This document shows positions 1 through 8,424 of a stretch of DNA of 64,000 bases, piece after piece. Where the stretch lies: NCBI GenBank assembly GCA_028277185.1, contig JANQGQ010000043.1:1-64000 (forward strand), in the 5' to 3' direction. A program made the translations under genes and the position numbers. This DNA comes from Woeseiaceae bacterium. GTDB lineage: Bacteria > Pseudomonadota > Gammaproteobacteria > Steroidobacterales > Woeseiaceae. The number at the start of each line of letters is the position of its first letter. The first letter of the stretch is position 1. The notes beneath the pieces were generated by a model. It worked only from the letters and a program-made list of their open reading frames with translations. It was not told where the DNA came from and did no database searches.

Positions 1-1092
1 CTCAACCACCATCTGCACGTTGTCGCCCGGCATCACCATCTCCGTGCCCTCCGGCAACTCGACAGCACCCGTCACGTCCGTCGTGCGGAAGTAAAACTGC
101 GGACGATAGCCCTTGAAAAACGGCGTGTGACGGCCACCCTCGTCCTTCGTCAGAATGTAAACCTCCGCCTCAAACTTCGTGTGCGGCGTGATCGAACCCG
201 GCTTCGCCAGAACCTGACCGCGCTCCACCTCTTCACGCTTCGTGCCGCGCAGCAGGACGCCCACGTTGTCGCCCGCCATGCCCTGGTCCAAAAGCTTGCG
301 GAACATCTCAACACCCGTGCACGTCGTCTTGTCCGTATCCTTGATACCGACAATCTCGATCTCGTCGCCCACGTTGACCACGCCGCGCTCGATACGTCCC
401 GTCACCACCGTGCCGCGACCCGAAATCGAGAACACGTCCTCTACCGGCATCAGAAAATCGCCGTCGATCGCACGCTCCGGCTCCGGAATGTAGCTGTCCA
501 TCGCCTCGACCAGCTTCAGCACCGACGGCACGCCAATGTCCGCACCGTCGCCTTCGAACGCCTTCAGCGCCGAGCCCACGATGATCGGCGTGTCGTCGCC
601 GGGAAACTCGTACGTCGACAGCAGATCGCGGACTTCCATCTCGACGAGTTCCAGCAGCTCCTCGTCGTCCACCTGATCCGCCTTGTTCATGTACACCACG
701 ATGTACGGCACACCCACCTGCCGCGCCAGCAGTATGTGCTCCCGCGTCTGCGGCATCGGACCGTCCGCCGCACTCACCACCAGAATCGCTCCGTCCATCT
801 GCGCCGCACCCGTGATCATGTTCTTCACGTAGTCCGCGTGCCCCGGACAGTCAACGTGCGCGTAGTGCCGGTTGTCGCTCTCGTACTCCACGTGCGCCGT
901 CGCAATCGTGATACCGCGCTCACGCTCCTCCGGCGCATTGTCGATCTGATCGTACGCCTGAACCTCGCCGCCGTGCTTCTCCGCCATCACCTTCGTCAAC
1001 GCCGCCGTCAACGTCGTCTTGCCGTGGTCAACGTGACCTATCGTCCCAACGTTTACGTGCGGCTTGGTGCGTTCGAATTTCTCTTTAGACAT
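1..1092 (-). CDS. tuf: Elongation factor Tu (3' end cut by window edge)
   Basis: This is translation elongation factor Tu, the GTPase that delivers aminoacyl-tRNA to the ribosome. The reading frame begins [20 protein letters not shown] at 1092 and contains the P-loop GHVDHGKT and the switch regions. 364 codons are present of the usual ~396, and the C-terminal end of domain 3 lies outside the window. It follows tRNA-Thr(GGT) by 50 bases on the same strand, the tRNA–tufB arrangement typical of gammaproteobacteria. The gene is therefore probably cotranscribed with the tRNAs. Confidence 0.97.
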   Translation of the reverse strand, partial: MSKEKFERTKPHVNVGTIGHVDHGKTTLTAALTKVMAEKHGGEVQAYDQIDNAPEERERGITIATAHVEYESDNRHYAHVDCPGHADYVKNMITGAAQMDGAILVVSAADGPMPQTREHILLARQVGVPYIVVYMNKADQVDDEELLELVEMEVRDLLSTYEFPGDDTPIIVGSALKAFEGDGADIGVPSVLKLVEAMDSYIPEPERAIDGDFLMPVEDVFSISGRGTVVTGRIERGVVNVGDEIEIVGIKDTDKTTCTGVEMFRKLLDQGMAGDNVGVLLRGTKREEVERGQVLAKPGSITPHTKFEAEVYILTKDEGGRHTPFFKGYRPQFYFRTTDVTGAVELPEGTEMVMPGDNVQMVVE

Positions 1093-1142
1093 CGGTCGTT
1101 CCTGCTGTTACCTGGTTGTCCTGTTGTGACGTTTACGTTCGG

Positions 1143-1217
1143 TGGAGCCCACACCGGGATTTGAACCCGGGGCCTCTTCCTTACCAAGGAAGTGCTCTAC
1201 CCCTGAGCTATGTGGGC
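1143..1217 (-). tRNA. thrT: tRNA-Thr(GGT)
   Basis: This is a 75-nt cloverleaf with acceptor GCCCACA/TGTGGGC, anticodon loop TTGGTAA (anticodon GGT) on a perfect 5-bp stem (CTTCC/GGAAG), and a genomically encoded CCA. It is the last tRNA before tuf. Confidence 0.97.
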
Positions 1218-1253
1218 CTCGATTCAAACCGCTTTGTCCGGCCTCGAGCCGAA

Positions 1254-1327
<74 letters not shown>

Positions 1328-1618
1328 TGAACCAAACCCGCAGTTCACTGCCTCGCTGCCTTCGTTCCGCCCGGCAGTCTCACTACCAAGCACGTTTTTC
1401 AAACGTGCAAAAATCCTGACAGTCCTCTCAGTCAAACCGTCCGGATCGAAAAATTCGTTTTGTCTTTCGCCGCGCGTTTAGCCTCGCTAAGGCCGCCCTC
1501 GCTTACCGTGTCTCGCGGTCTGGATGCTCTGCCGACACTCCTTATATAGGTGCCGAATCGGTAACGACAAGCCGTCCCTGCTATACTGCCGCCTATCCCT
1601 CCTGTCGCCGAAAGAGGC

Positions 1619-1703
1619 TGGTGGAGGGGGTAGGATTCGAACCTACGTAGGCATAGCCAGCAGATTTACAGTCTGCCCTCGTTGACCGCTTGAGTACCCC
1701 TCC
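1619..1703 (-). tRNA. tyrU: tRNA-Tyr(GTA)
   Basis: This is an 85-nt class II tRNA with a long variable arm, acceptor GGAGGGG/CCCCTCC, discriminator A, encoded CCA, and anticodon GTA in the loop CTGTAAA. It is the first tRNA of the surviving tRNA–tuf operon. The tRNA-Thr(TGT) normally found just upstream lies about 57 kb away in split form. Confidence 0.97.
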
Positions 1704-1720
1704 GCGGACACAAGCCGGCT

Positions 1721-1749
1721 ATTGTCTAATCGGTCAGGCCGACTGTCAA
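1721..1749 (-). promoter_or_regulatory. Sigma-70 promoter of the tRNA-Tyr–Gly–Thr–tuf operon
   Basis: On the minus strand a perfect TTGACA (-35, 1744–1749) is followed after exactly 17 bases by GACAAT (-10, 1721–1726). A GC-rich discriminator (GCCGGC) comes next, as is usual for growth-rate-controlled stable RNA promoters. tRNA-Tyr begins 17 bases beyond the -10 box. Confidence 0.75.
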
Positions 1750-1867
1750 CCTCGCCAGACAAGCGCGCTCCCCGCCGGACTCGCCGCGGGGGCGCAATGA
1801 TAGGGCCGCGAGGCACCCCAGAGCAACGCTTTTTTCACCCGGCCGGCGGGCGTCGATACGCGGTCGG

Positions 1868-2371
1868 TCAGACCGGGCGCCACATCCAGTGCCAGGGCGA
1901 ATAGATCAGCCCCTGGAGATTGCCCCGCGGATAGCTCAGAGAGAAGCCGAAACGGCCCGCATTGGCCGAAAGCCAGCCGAAAGCCTCGGATGCCTCGAAA
2001 TCCCCGGTGAGCGGCCGCGACCCGGGGCTTGCCACGTCGATGGCCCGCCCCGTGTGATGCTCGCTGTGCCCCGGCGCCGCGTCCACCCCGAGGATATCGG
2101 CGATGGCCTCGCCTCTGTTGAGCTTCTTGCGGATCAGCCTGGCCTGGTCGTCGTAGGACCGAAATCCGGAAACCGAAAGCAGCGTGACCCCGTCGCCCAG
2201 CGCGGAGTGGGACATCTCGAGCCAGGCCTCCCGCGCCGCGGGATCAAGCCTGATTGGGCGCGCGACGATGTTCACTCCGGCATCGACGAGGTCGGAAGCC
2301 TCGGCGTACCGCGGCATACGATCGGCGTAGCCTTCCGGAATGCCGAGTTCGGTGTGGAGTTCGCGTAGCAT
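1868..2371 (-). CDS. VanY-like D-alanyl-D-alanine carboxypeptidase (M15 family)
   Basis: This is a 167-residue protein of the peptidase M15B/VanY family, which trims the terminal D-Ala from peptidoglycan peptides. The zinc-site signature is visible as SxHHTGRAIDV in the second half (SEHHTGRAIDVAS), with a conserved SGFRSYDDQ before it and a C-terminal SPWHWMWRPV carrying the third histidine. No signal peptide is visible from this start. The start at 2371 (MLRELHTELGIPEGY) is preferred because longer versions would overlap the divergent cmoA start. The gene is divergent from cmoA. Confidence 0.85.
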   Translation of the reverse strand: MLRELHTELGIPEGYADRMPRYAEASDLVDAGVNIVARPIRLDPAAREAWLEMSHSALGDGVTLLSVSGFRSYDDQARLIRKKLNRGEAIADILGVDAAPGHSEHHTGRAIDVASPGSRPLTGDFEASEAFGWLSANAGRFGFSLSYPRGNLQGLIYSPWHWMWRPV

Positions 2372-2420
2372 ACGGACGCGGATTGTTGCATAGGCGCGGG
2401 CGCCGGAGAACACAAGCAGC

Positions 2421-3161
2421 GTGAGTAAGGACGAGATATACGCGGGTGAGGATTTCGCGGCCGAGCCGTTTCGTTTCAACGCCGCGGTCGCCGACGTGTT
2501 TCCCGACATGCTCGAACGGTCGATTCCCGGCTACCGGGCATCGCTCGAAGCGATAGGCTCGCTGGCAGCGCGCTACGTCACCCGGGGCTCCACGTGCTAC
2601 GACCTGGGCTGCTCGCTCGGCGCCGCGACGCTTGCGATGCGTCAGGCAATCCGCGCCCCCGGCACCCGTATTGTCGCGGTCGACAACTCACAAGCCATGG
2701 TAGAGCGTTGCCGCGGCATCGTCGCAGCAGAGATGGCGGACACCCCGGACGGCCCCGACGTAGACGTAATCCTGAGCGATATCCGCGACGTCGCGGTCGG
2801 GGACGCATCGATGGTCGTCCTCAACTACACGCTGCAGTTCGTCCCGCCGGGCGCGCGCGACGAATTGCTTGCGGGGATTGCCCGAGGCCTGCGCCCCGGT
2901 GGGCTGCTGGTGCTCGGCGAGAAAGTCGTGGATGAGGACCCGCAAATGGAAGCGCTGCTGGCGGACCTGTATCACGAGCACAAGCGCCGCAACGACTACA
3001 GCGCGCTCGAGATCGCGAGGAAGCGTACCGCGCTCGAAAACGTGCTCGTCCCGGAAACCGTCAGCGCGCACCGGTCGCGGCTCGAGGCGGCGGGCTTCGG
3101 CAACGTCGCCGTCTGGTTTCGCTATTTCAATTTCGTCTCGATCGTCGCGATCAAGCCGTGA
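2421..3161 (+). CDS. cmoA: Carboxy-SAM synthase CmoA
   Basis: This enzyme converts S-adenosylmethionine and prephenate into carboxy-SAM, the donor used by CmoB to make 5-carboxymethoxyuridine at position 34 of tRNA. The protein has 246 residues, close to the family length. It carries a Rossmann methyltransferase fold with the SAM loop YDLGCSLGAATL near residue 60 and the conserved VLNYTLQFVPP near 130. Translation starts at a GTG, and the last bases overlap the cmoB start (GTGA), so the two are translationally coupled. Confidence 0.94.
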   Translation: MSKDEIYAGEDFAAEPFRFNAAVADVFPDMLERSIPGYRASLEAIGSLAARYVTRGSTCYDLGCSLGAATLAMRQAIRAPGTRIVAVDNSQAMVERCRGIVAAEMADTPDGPDVDVILSDIRDVAVGDASMVVLNYTLQFVPPGARDELLAGIARGLRPGGLLVLGEKVVDEDPQMEALLADLYHEHKRRNDYSALEIARKRTALENVLVPETVSAHRSRLEAAGFGNVAVWFRYFNFVSIVAIKP

Positions 3162-4072
3162 TCGACGCCGGGCAGATTGGCCGCGCCCTCGCCGACGCCG
3201 GTCTCAAGCACTGGATCGAGCCCGCGAACGAGGCCGTCGCGACGCGCCTCAGCGTCTCGGCTCATGGGGATTTTCCGCGCTGGCAGGCGGCGCTTGCCAG
3301 GCTCGACGAGGCGGGAGACGACCCCGCCGGGATTCGTGCGGCCCTTTTGGGGCTGGCTCCGTGGCGCAAGGGGCCGTTTACGCTGCGCGGAGTAACGATC
3401 GACAGCGAATGGCGCAGTAACCTCAAGTGGGAGCGCATCCGGCCGGCGCTGCCCGACCTCGCGGGCGAGCGGGTTCTCGACGTCGGCTGCGGCAACGGCT
3501 ACTACGCGCTGGAGATGCGTAAGGCCGGCGCGGCATCGGTGCTCGGGATCGATCCCACGGTCCTGTTCGTCCTGCAGTTTCTGGCGGTCCAGCGCTTCGT
3601 CGCGGACCCGGCCGTGACGGTCCTGCCGTTTCGCCTCGAAGAACTGCCCCTGCCGGCGCCGGTCTTCGACACGACGTTTTCGCTGGGCGTTCTCTACCAT
3701 CGGCGCTCGCCAATCGACCACTTGCGCGAGCTTCGGCAGACGCTCAGGCCCGGCGGCCGGCTGGTGCTCGAGACGCTTTACCTCCCGGGCGATACCGCCT
3801 ACGCGAGAACCCCCGGCGCCCGCTACGCCCGCATGCGCAATGTCTGGCTGCTGCCCAGCCTCCCCGAATTGCTGACCTGGTTGGGCCGGACCGGCTACCG
3901 GGATATCGATGTCGTCGGCACGTCGGTGACCGACACAGACGAGCAGCGGGCAACGGAGTGGATGACCTTCGAATCGCTGGACGCTGCGCTCGATGCCGGC
4001 AATCCGGATCTGACCGTCGAAGGCTGGCCGCGACCGCGGCGAGTCGTCGTAACGGCCCGTGCATCCGGTTAA
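3158..4072 (+). CDS. cmoB: tRNA U34 carboxymethyltransferase CmoB
   Basis: This protein transfers the carboxymethyl group from carboxy-SAM to 5-hydroxyuridine-34 of tRNAs that read family codon boxes. The 304-residue protein has the family-specific N-terminal half (WRKGPF and EWRSNLKWERI regions) followed by a methyltransferase fold with VLDVGCGNGYYALEM near residue 107 and FSLGVLYHRRSP near 175. It starts at a GTG overlapping the cmoA stop. Its substrates include tRNA-Thr(TGT), the tRNA split and duplicated elsewhere in this window. Confidence 0.94.
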   Translation: MIDAGQIGRALADAGLKHWIEPANEAVATRLSVSAHGDFPRWQAALARLDEAGDDPAGIRAALLGLAPWRKGPFTLRGVTIDSEWRSNLKWERIRPALPDLAGERVLDVGCGNGYYALEMRKAGAASVLGIDPTVLFVLQFLAVQRFVADPAVTVLPFRLEELPLPAPVFDTTFSLGVLYHRRSPIDHLRELRQTLRPGGRLVLETLYLPGDTAYARTPGARYARMRNVWLLPSLPELLTWLGRTGYRDIDVVGTSVTDTDEQRATEWMTFESLDAALDAGNPDLTVEGWPRPRRVVVTARASG

Positions 4073-4126
4073 CGCATACGCGGCAGAACGGACAGATCCG
4101 ACAGAGCGTTGACTCGAAACCGATAA

Positions 4127-4160
4127 TTCGTTAATTTCTGTCCTGACAGAAATTAACGAA
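4127..4160. promoter_or_regulatory. Perfect 34-bp palindromic operator before the GbsR-type gene
   Basis: TTCGTTAATTTCTGTC and its exact reverse complement GACAGAAATTAACGAA are separated by only two bases. The palindrome ends 12 bases before the ATG at 4173. A perfect 16-bp-arm palindrome at this position is most simply an operator for the dimeric regulator encoded next, which implies autoregulation. Confidence 0.75.
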
Positions 4161-4172
4161 GGTCACAGCACG

Positions 4173-4718
4173 ATGAAACTGACTCCGCCGGTCGAGCAGT
4201 ACGTCCTGCACTGGGGCGAAATGGGCACCCGCTGGGGCACCAATCGCACCGTCGCGCAGATCCAGGCGCTGCTCTACCTGTCGCCGGAGCCACTGCGCGC
4301 CGATCAGATCTGCGACCTGTTGTCGGTCGCGCGCTCCAACGTCAGCACGAGTATCCGTGAGCTGCAGAGCTACGGACTCGTCCGCATGACCCATGTGCTC
4401 GGCGATCGCCGCGACTACTTCGAGTCGATCCACGACGTCTGGGAGCTGTTCCGGGTCATCATCGAGCAGCGCAAGCAGCGCGAGCTGAATCCCACGCTGT
4501 CGATGCTCAGGCGCTGCGCCGCGGACGTCGAAAAAGACGACGAGACCGATCCCGTAACGGCGCAGCGCATCACGGACATGCTCGATTTCGTCGAGACATC
4601 CAGCCATTTCTACGACGAGCTCGCCGATGTGCCGTCGCCGACGCTCAAGAAAATCATGAAGCTCGGTAAAGGCATTACCCGGCTTGTCAGCAAACCGGCG
4701 GTCCGGCGTGCAGGTTGA
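4173..4718 (+). CDS. GbsR/MarR-type transcriptional regulator
   Basis: This is a winged-helix DNA-binding protein of 181 residues in the GbsR branch of the MarR superfamily. The helix-turn-helix lies at about residues 40–85 (RADQICDLLSVARSNVSTSI, then a wing with LGDRRDYFES). A helical dimerisation tail follows. The perfect palindrome immediately upstream suggests it represses itself. The downstream DCC thiol-oxidoreductase-like gene overlaps its 3' end and is probably coregulated. The signal sensed cannot be inferred. Confidence 0.85.
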   Translation: MKLTPPVEQYVLHWGEMGTRWGTNRTVAQIQALLYLSPEPLRADQICDLLSVARSNVSTSIRELQSYGLVRMTHVLGDRRDYFESIHDVWELFRVIIEQRKQRELNPTLSMLRRCAADVEKDDETDPVTAQRITDMLDFVETSSHFYDELADVPSPTLKKIMKLGKGITRLVSKPAVRRAG

Positions 4719-5133
4719 GCGCGAAGCGCACGACGCCAGCGTCCAGCTCGTCTACGACCGCGAGTGCCCGATCTGCGAGCTCTACTGCACGAACACGCAG
4801 CTTGACGAAAGCGCTCCCGCGCTCGAACTGATCGACGCGCGGGAAGACAGCGATGTGATGGCGGAGATAACGGATGCAGGTCTCGACATCGACGAAGGCA
4901 TGGTCGTAAAGGTCGACGGCGAGCTGCTCTACGGCCCTGACGCCATCCACAAGCTGGCAGCGTTGAGCAACCGCCGCGGTTTCTTCAATCGGCTCGGCCG
5001 CCTGGGCTTTGGCGGCAGTACGCGTGCGCGTTTGCTTTACCCGGTCGCCAAAGCCTTCCGCAATCTGCTGCTGAAGCTGCTCCGGAAGAGCCGGATCAAC
5101 AACCTCGAACAGCCGGGCCGCGACCGGTTCTGA
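4708..5133 (+). CDS. DCC-family (DUF393) putative thiol-disulfide oxidoreductase
   Basis: This small protein has the DUF393/DCC signature near its N-terminus (LVYDRECPICELYC), with the CxxC pair of a thioredoxin-like redox site. The C-terminal half is basic and amphipathic (FRNLLLKLLRKSR). I chose the GTG at 4708, which overlaps the end of the regulator gene by 11 bases; a TTG at 4684 in the same frame is an alternative. Family members are poorly characterised. The overlap with the GbsR-type gene indicates a two-gene operon. Confidence 0.75.
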   Translation: MQVEREAHDASVQLVYDRECPICELYCTNTQLDESAPALELIDAREDSDVMAEITDAGLDIDEGMVVKVDGELLYGPDAIHKLAALSNRRGFFNRLGRLGFGGSTRARLLYPVAKAFRNLLLKLLRKSRINNLEQPGRDRF

Positions 5134-5194
5134 CGGCAACGCTCCGCGGGGCGCCGTCCCGATGTCGAAACGGCAATCGGAGGGCTGAGCGGTC

Positions 5195-5995
5195 CTATTC
5201 GACTACCTCGGTCGCAATGCACGCCCCGGTTTCCACGACCGGGCCGCTGGACAGCTCGCGCAGGAACCAGACCGACTCCCGCGGGACCTCGGTCTCGCCG
5301 CCGCCATAGATCGTGTTCGGCGGCCGCAGGAAGTAACCGCCGGGACGATAGTCGCCGGTCCGGACTTCGCCGTTCAGACACTCGCTCATCGTCTGCGCTC
5401 CGCTCACGAGATAGCCTTCCCGGGCGACCGACGACGTCTCCCAGTTGGGCGCCGCCTCCGCTGTCGTGCGCAGGAGCCACGTGCGTGCGCCGCTGCCGGG
5501 ATCGAAGCGCAGCACGCGGGTGCTGACGCCAGGAGCGATCTCCTGCCAGCTTGCCTCGACACCGTCGAGTATCAGCGGACTCCGGATCACGGCGGAAGGA
5601 GGCTCGGCGCTCATGAAGAACAGCATTCGCGCACCGCTGGTCGACGCCAGCCGAAAACCGAGGCTGCCCGACGGCAGATAAGCATAACCACCCGGTATCA
5701 GCTTCATGTCGCCAACCTCGAGCTCACCCTCGAGTACGAACAGCTCCACGGCCGCCTGCGGCATGCCGCCGCTGGTCCCCGACCAGTCCGCCGGCACGTC
5801 GATTCGATAACGACCGGTCTGCGTCGCATAGTCCTCGGCGTAGCGCTTCGCGCGCACGCCCGGCAACGTCGCGAGAAACACGTCGGAGAGATCGTCCGTC
5901 TGAATGAAGGCGGGATACGGCAGCCTGGGCGGCGTGGACGCGCACGACGAAAGCAGCGCGAACACTAAGACGAACGGCAGGATCAGATGACGCAT
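5195..5995 (-). CDS. Cupin-fold lipoprotein
   Basis: The 266-residue protein starts with a lipoprotein signal peptide (lipobox LLSSC near residue 18) and contains two cupin-like halves. The first is around residues 75–130 (ELFVLEGELEVG, then IPGGYAYLPSG) and the second around 165–240 (EGYLVSGA, then GYFLRPPNT). Related DUF4437-type proteins are bicupins of unknown substrate. It is transcribed convergently with the DCC gene. The intrinsic terminator at 6043–6069 lies just upstream and isolates it from any transcript entering from the right. Confidence 0.7.
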   Translation of the reverse strand: MRHLILPFVLVFALLSSCASTPPRLPYPAFIQTDDLSDVFLATLPGVRAKRYAEDYATQTGRYRIDVPADWSGTSGGMPQAAVELFVLEGELEVGDMKLIPGGYAYLPSGSLGFRLASTSGARMLFFMSAEPPSAVIRSPLILDGVEASWQEIAPGVSTRVLRFDPGSGARTWLLRTTAEAAPNWETSSVAREGYLVSGAQTMSECLNGEVRTGDYRPGGYFLRPPNTIYGGGETEVPRESVWFLRELSSGPVVETGACIATEVVE

Positions 5996-6042
5996 CGCGG
6001 ACTCCGGATTTGGCGCGGCTTACCTGTACGACGCCGGAGACG

Positions 6043-6069
6043 AAAAAAGCCGCCCAGAAACTGGGCGGC
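6043..6069 (-). terminator. Rho-independent terminator (minus strand)
   Basis: On the minus strand a 9-bp perfect GC-rich stem (GCCGCCCAG, loop TTT, CTGGGCGGC) is followed by six T residues. It lies upstream of the lipoprotein gene and downstream of no recognised minus-strand gene. That suggests it ends a non-coding transcript. Confidence 0.8.
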
Positions 6070-6330
6070 ACAATAAGCGGAAGATAGCTCAGGCCGACAA
6101 CGAGCGGCTGCCGAAGCATCTAAACGTCAGTGTTGCGATATCCCCGGGCCTCAAAAGTCTGCAGACGAAGCACTTCCCCAAACGTTGCGAGGTGACGTGT
6201 TGAGAGGTAGCACGAGACACCCGCCGTTGAGTCATGCGTCCGGCATGGTGGTTCGTCGGCACTGCCTAAAGCATCTTATCTCCGTGCGTACCGGGTTGGT
6301 ACGGCGCCGATGCTACTACATCTAGTGTAT
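6043..6330 (-). ncRNA. Candidate small RNA ending at the 6043–6069 terminator
   Basis: No convincing gene occupies 5996–6444, yet a strong minus-strand terminator sits at 6043–6069. Read on the minus strand, the segment contains a hairpin (CGTACC/GGTACG near 6286–6302). It also has a repeated motif, GATGCTTTAGGCAG near 6265–6275 and GATGCTTCGGCAG near 6110–6120. It matches none of tmRNA, RNase P RNA, 4.5S RNA or 6S RNA that I can recognise. The 5' end is a guess; TATACACT near 6325–6332 could be a -10 box. Confidence 0.28.
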
Positions 6331-6444
6331 AAACGCGAGACAATCACAATATCTGCCCGCACTGCCCCATGACCGCCGTTTTAAAGGTACGCGACGCCGC
6401 TTTTGCGGTAGGCTCGGCAGCATTTTGGCAACGGACCAGGGACT

Positions 6445-7911
6445 ATGCAGGACGACGGAACCCGCCGCGGGCGATCGACGAGTCAGACCGTGGGCCTTTT
6501 CCTCGGTCCGTCGCTTGCCGCTCTGATGCTGATCGCGGGCGGCCCGGACGATCTCGACCCGATCGCGTGGCGCACGGCGGCCGTGGGTGTCCTGATGGCG
6601 ACCTGGTGGGCGACCGAAGCCATACCCATTGCCGCAACGGCGCTGCTGCCGATCGTCCTGTTTCCGTGGCTCGGGATCGGCAGTATTCAGGAAGCGACGG
6701 CGCCATATTCGAACAAGGTCATCTATCTGTTTCTCGGCGGCTTCGTTCTTGCGTTCGCGATGCAGCGCTGGAACCTGCATAAACGAATTGCGCTGAACGT
6801 CCTGCGCGTGGCCGGCGGGGACGGCCGCTCGCTCGTCGGCGGTTTCATGCTGGCGAGTGCCCTGCTATCGATGTGGGTGATGAACACGTCGACGACGATG
6901 ATGCTGCTCCCGATTGCGGTGTCGATCATCGCGGTCATCAACAGCTCGATCGGCGGTCTCGGCGAACGGGAGCAGAACGACTTCCAGCATGCGCTGCTGC
7001 TCGGCGTGGCATACGGCGCCACGATCGGCGGGATCTCGACACTCGTCGGCACTGCTCCGAATGCGATGCTTGCGGCCTTCATGCAGGACAACTATGACAC
7101 ACAGATCGACTTCGCACGCTGGATGCTGATCGGCGTGCCGCTGTCGGCCGCGCTGCTGCCGCTGGCATGGATCACGCTGACGCGCTTCGTTTTCAACGTG
7201 AGCTTCCATACTTCCGGCGAAGGCCGCGCCGAGCTGGAGCGGATGCGCCAGGAGCTGGGGCCGATCACGACCCCGGAGAAGCGCGTCGCCATGCTGTTCG
7301 TCGCGATGGCAACGCTCTGGATTACCCGGCCGCTGATCGCGGAAATCCCGGGGCTGTCGGCGATCGACGATTCCGGCATCGCGATCGCCGGCGCCATCGC
7401 ACTGTTCATCATGCTGAGCGGCGACAAGCGCGATCCGATGCTGCTCAGGTGGGAGTACGCGGAGCGCCTGCCGTGGGGCGTCCTGCTGCTGTTCGGCGGC
7501 GGCTTGAGCCTCGCCGGCGCCGTGCAACGCACCGGACTCGCACAATGGATCGGCGCAAGTCTGGAAACGCTCGGCACGCTGCCGCTGTTCGCGCTCGTAC
7601 TCGTCGCTGCGGCCATGATCATCTTCCTGACCGAGCTCACCAGCAACATTGCGACCACGGCGACTTTCCTGCCGGTGGTCGGCGCCGTCGCGATCGAGGC
7701 CGGCATCGATCCGATCGTTCTGACGGTGCCGATCACGCTGGCGGCAAGCTGCGCGTTCATGCTGCCGGTCGCCACGCCGCCGAATGCCATTGTCTTCGGC
7801 TCCGGCATGCTCAGGATACCGCGCATGGCGCGGGCGGGATTCGCGCTCAACCTGATCGCGATCCTTCTCGTCTCGCTGGTTGCGGTGTTGATTGCACCGC
7901 ACGTGCTCTAG
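6445..7911 (+). CDS. DASS-family (SLC13) sodium:dicarboxylate symporter
   Basis: This is a 488-residue multi-spanning inner-membrane transporter of the divalent anion:sodium symporter family, which imports C4-dicarboxylates or sulfate-like anions. Two inverted-repeat signatures are recognisable: MNTSTTMMLLPIA near residue 150 and ELTSNIATTATFLPV near 400, in the positions of the Na+-binding SNT motifs. The ending ATPPNAIVFGSG is typical. The first motif has MNT instead of SNT. The gene is monocistronic and converges on ogt. Confidence 0.9.
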   Translation: MQDDGTRRGRSTSQTVGLFLGPSLAALMLIAGGPDDLDPIAWRTAAVGVLMATWWATEAIPIAATALLPIVLFPWLGIGSIQEATAPYSNKVIYLFLGGFVLAFAMQRWNLHKRIALNVLRVAGGDGRSLVGGFMLASALLSMWVMNTSTTMMLLPIAVSIIAVINSSIGGLGEREQNDFQHALLLGVAYGATIGGISTLVGTAPNAMLAAFMQDNYDTQIDFARWMLIGVPLSAALLPLAWITLTRFVFNVSFHTSGEGRAELERMRQELGPITTPEKRVAMLFVAMATLWITRPLIAEIPGLSAIDDSGIAIAGAIALFIMLSGDKRDPMLLRWEYAERLPWGVLLLFGGGLSLAGAVQRTGLAQWIGASLETLGTLPLFALVLVAAAMIIFLTELTSNIATTATFLPVVGAVAIEAGIDPIVLTVPITLAASCAFMLPVATPPNAIVFGSGMLRIPRMARAGFALNLIAILLVSLVAVLIAPHVL

Positions 7912-7921
7912 CGGCGCGGTA

Positions 7922-8422
7922 CTAGCTCCCCGGCATCACCGAGGGAAACTGACTGTGCTCGGCTTCGAGCCGCAGCAGCAGGGCCTTGGTGTCCAGCCCG
8001 CCGCCGAAGCCCGTCAGGTCGCCGCCGCTGCCGATCACCCGGTGGCACGGTACGACGATCGGCAGCGGGTTGCGGCCGTTGGCGGCACCTACCGCGCGCA
8101 CGGCTTTGGGCCGGCCGATGCGTCGGGCGATGTCGGCGTAGGAGACCGTCTCGCCGTAGGGAATCTTCCTGAGTTCTTCGAGCACCTGGACCTGAAACTC
8201 GGTACCGGTGAGCGCCAGCGGGAGGTCGAACCCGGTCCGCTCGCCGGTGAAGTACTCGTCGAGCTGTCGGGCCGCCTCCGCGAACGGCTGCTCGTTGAAG
8301 ATCCAGTCCGGTTCGGGATCGCGACGCCTGCTGCCCTCGGGAAAACCGATGCAGTGCAGGCGTTCCGCATCGCCGGCAATCAGCAGATCGCCGACGGGTG
8401 AAGAGACGTAGCAGTAGTACAT
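7922..8422 (-). CDS. ogt: Methylated-DNA–protein-cysteine methyltransferase (Ogt)
   Basis: This protein repairs O6-methylguanine by irreversible transfer of the methyl group to its active-site cysteine. The 166-residue protein has the PCHRV active site (IVVPCHRVIGSGG near residue 130) and the preceding DNA-binding helix (YADIARRIGRPKAVRAVGAA). The ATG at 8422 has a GGAGG ribosome site. Only two bases separate it from the stop of the Ada–AlkA gene upstream, so the two form a DNA-alkylation repair operon. Confidence 0.95.
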   Translation of the reverse strand: MYYCYVSSPVGDLLIAGDAERLHCIGFPEGSRRRDPEPDWIFNEQPFAEAARQLDEYFTGERTGFDLPLALTGTEFQVQVLEELRKIPYGETVSYADIARRIGRPKAVRAVGAANGRNPLPIVVPCHRVIGSGGDLTGFGGGLDTKALLLRLEAEHSQFPSVMPGS

Positions 8423-8424
8423 GA

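Noticed and set aside
127..1164. Long plus-strand open frame (345 codons) opposite tuf
   Set aside because: It is the arginine/histidine-rich antisense shadow of the tuf gene and has no protein-like features.
1704..1800. Repeat of the tRNA-Thr 3' end that would mark a second, 43-kb island
   Set aside because: Only a 6-base GCCGGC word is shared, so a tRNA-targeted insertion covering 1704–45085 is not supported.
6043..6330. Identification as 6S, tmRNA, RNase P, 4.5S or Rsm-type RNA
   Set aside because: None of the signature sequences of these RNAs is present on either strand; only a few GGA words occur.
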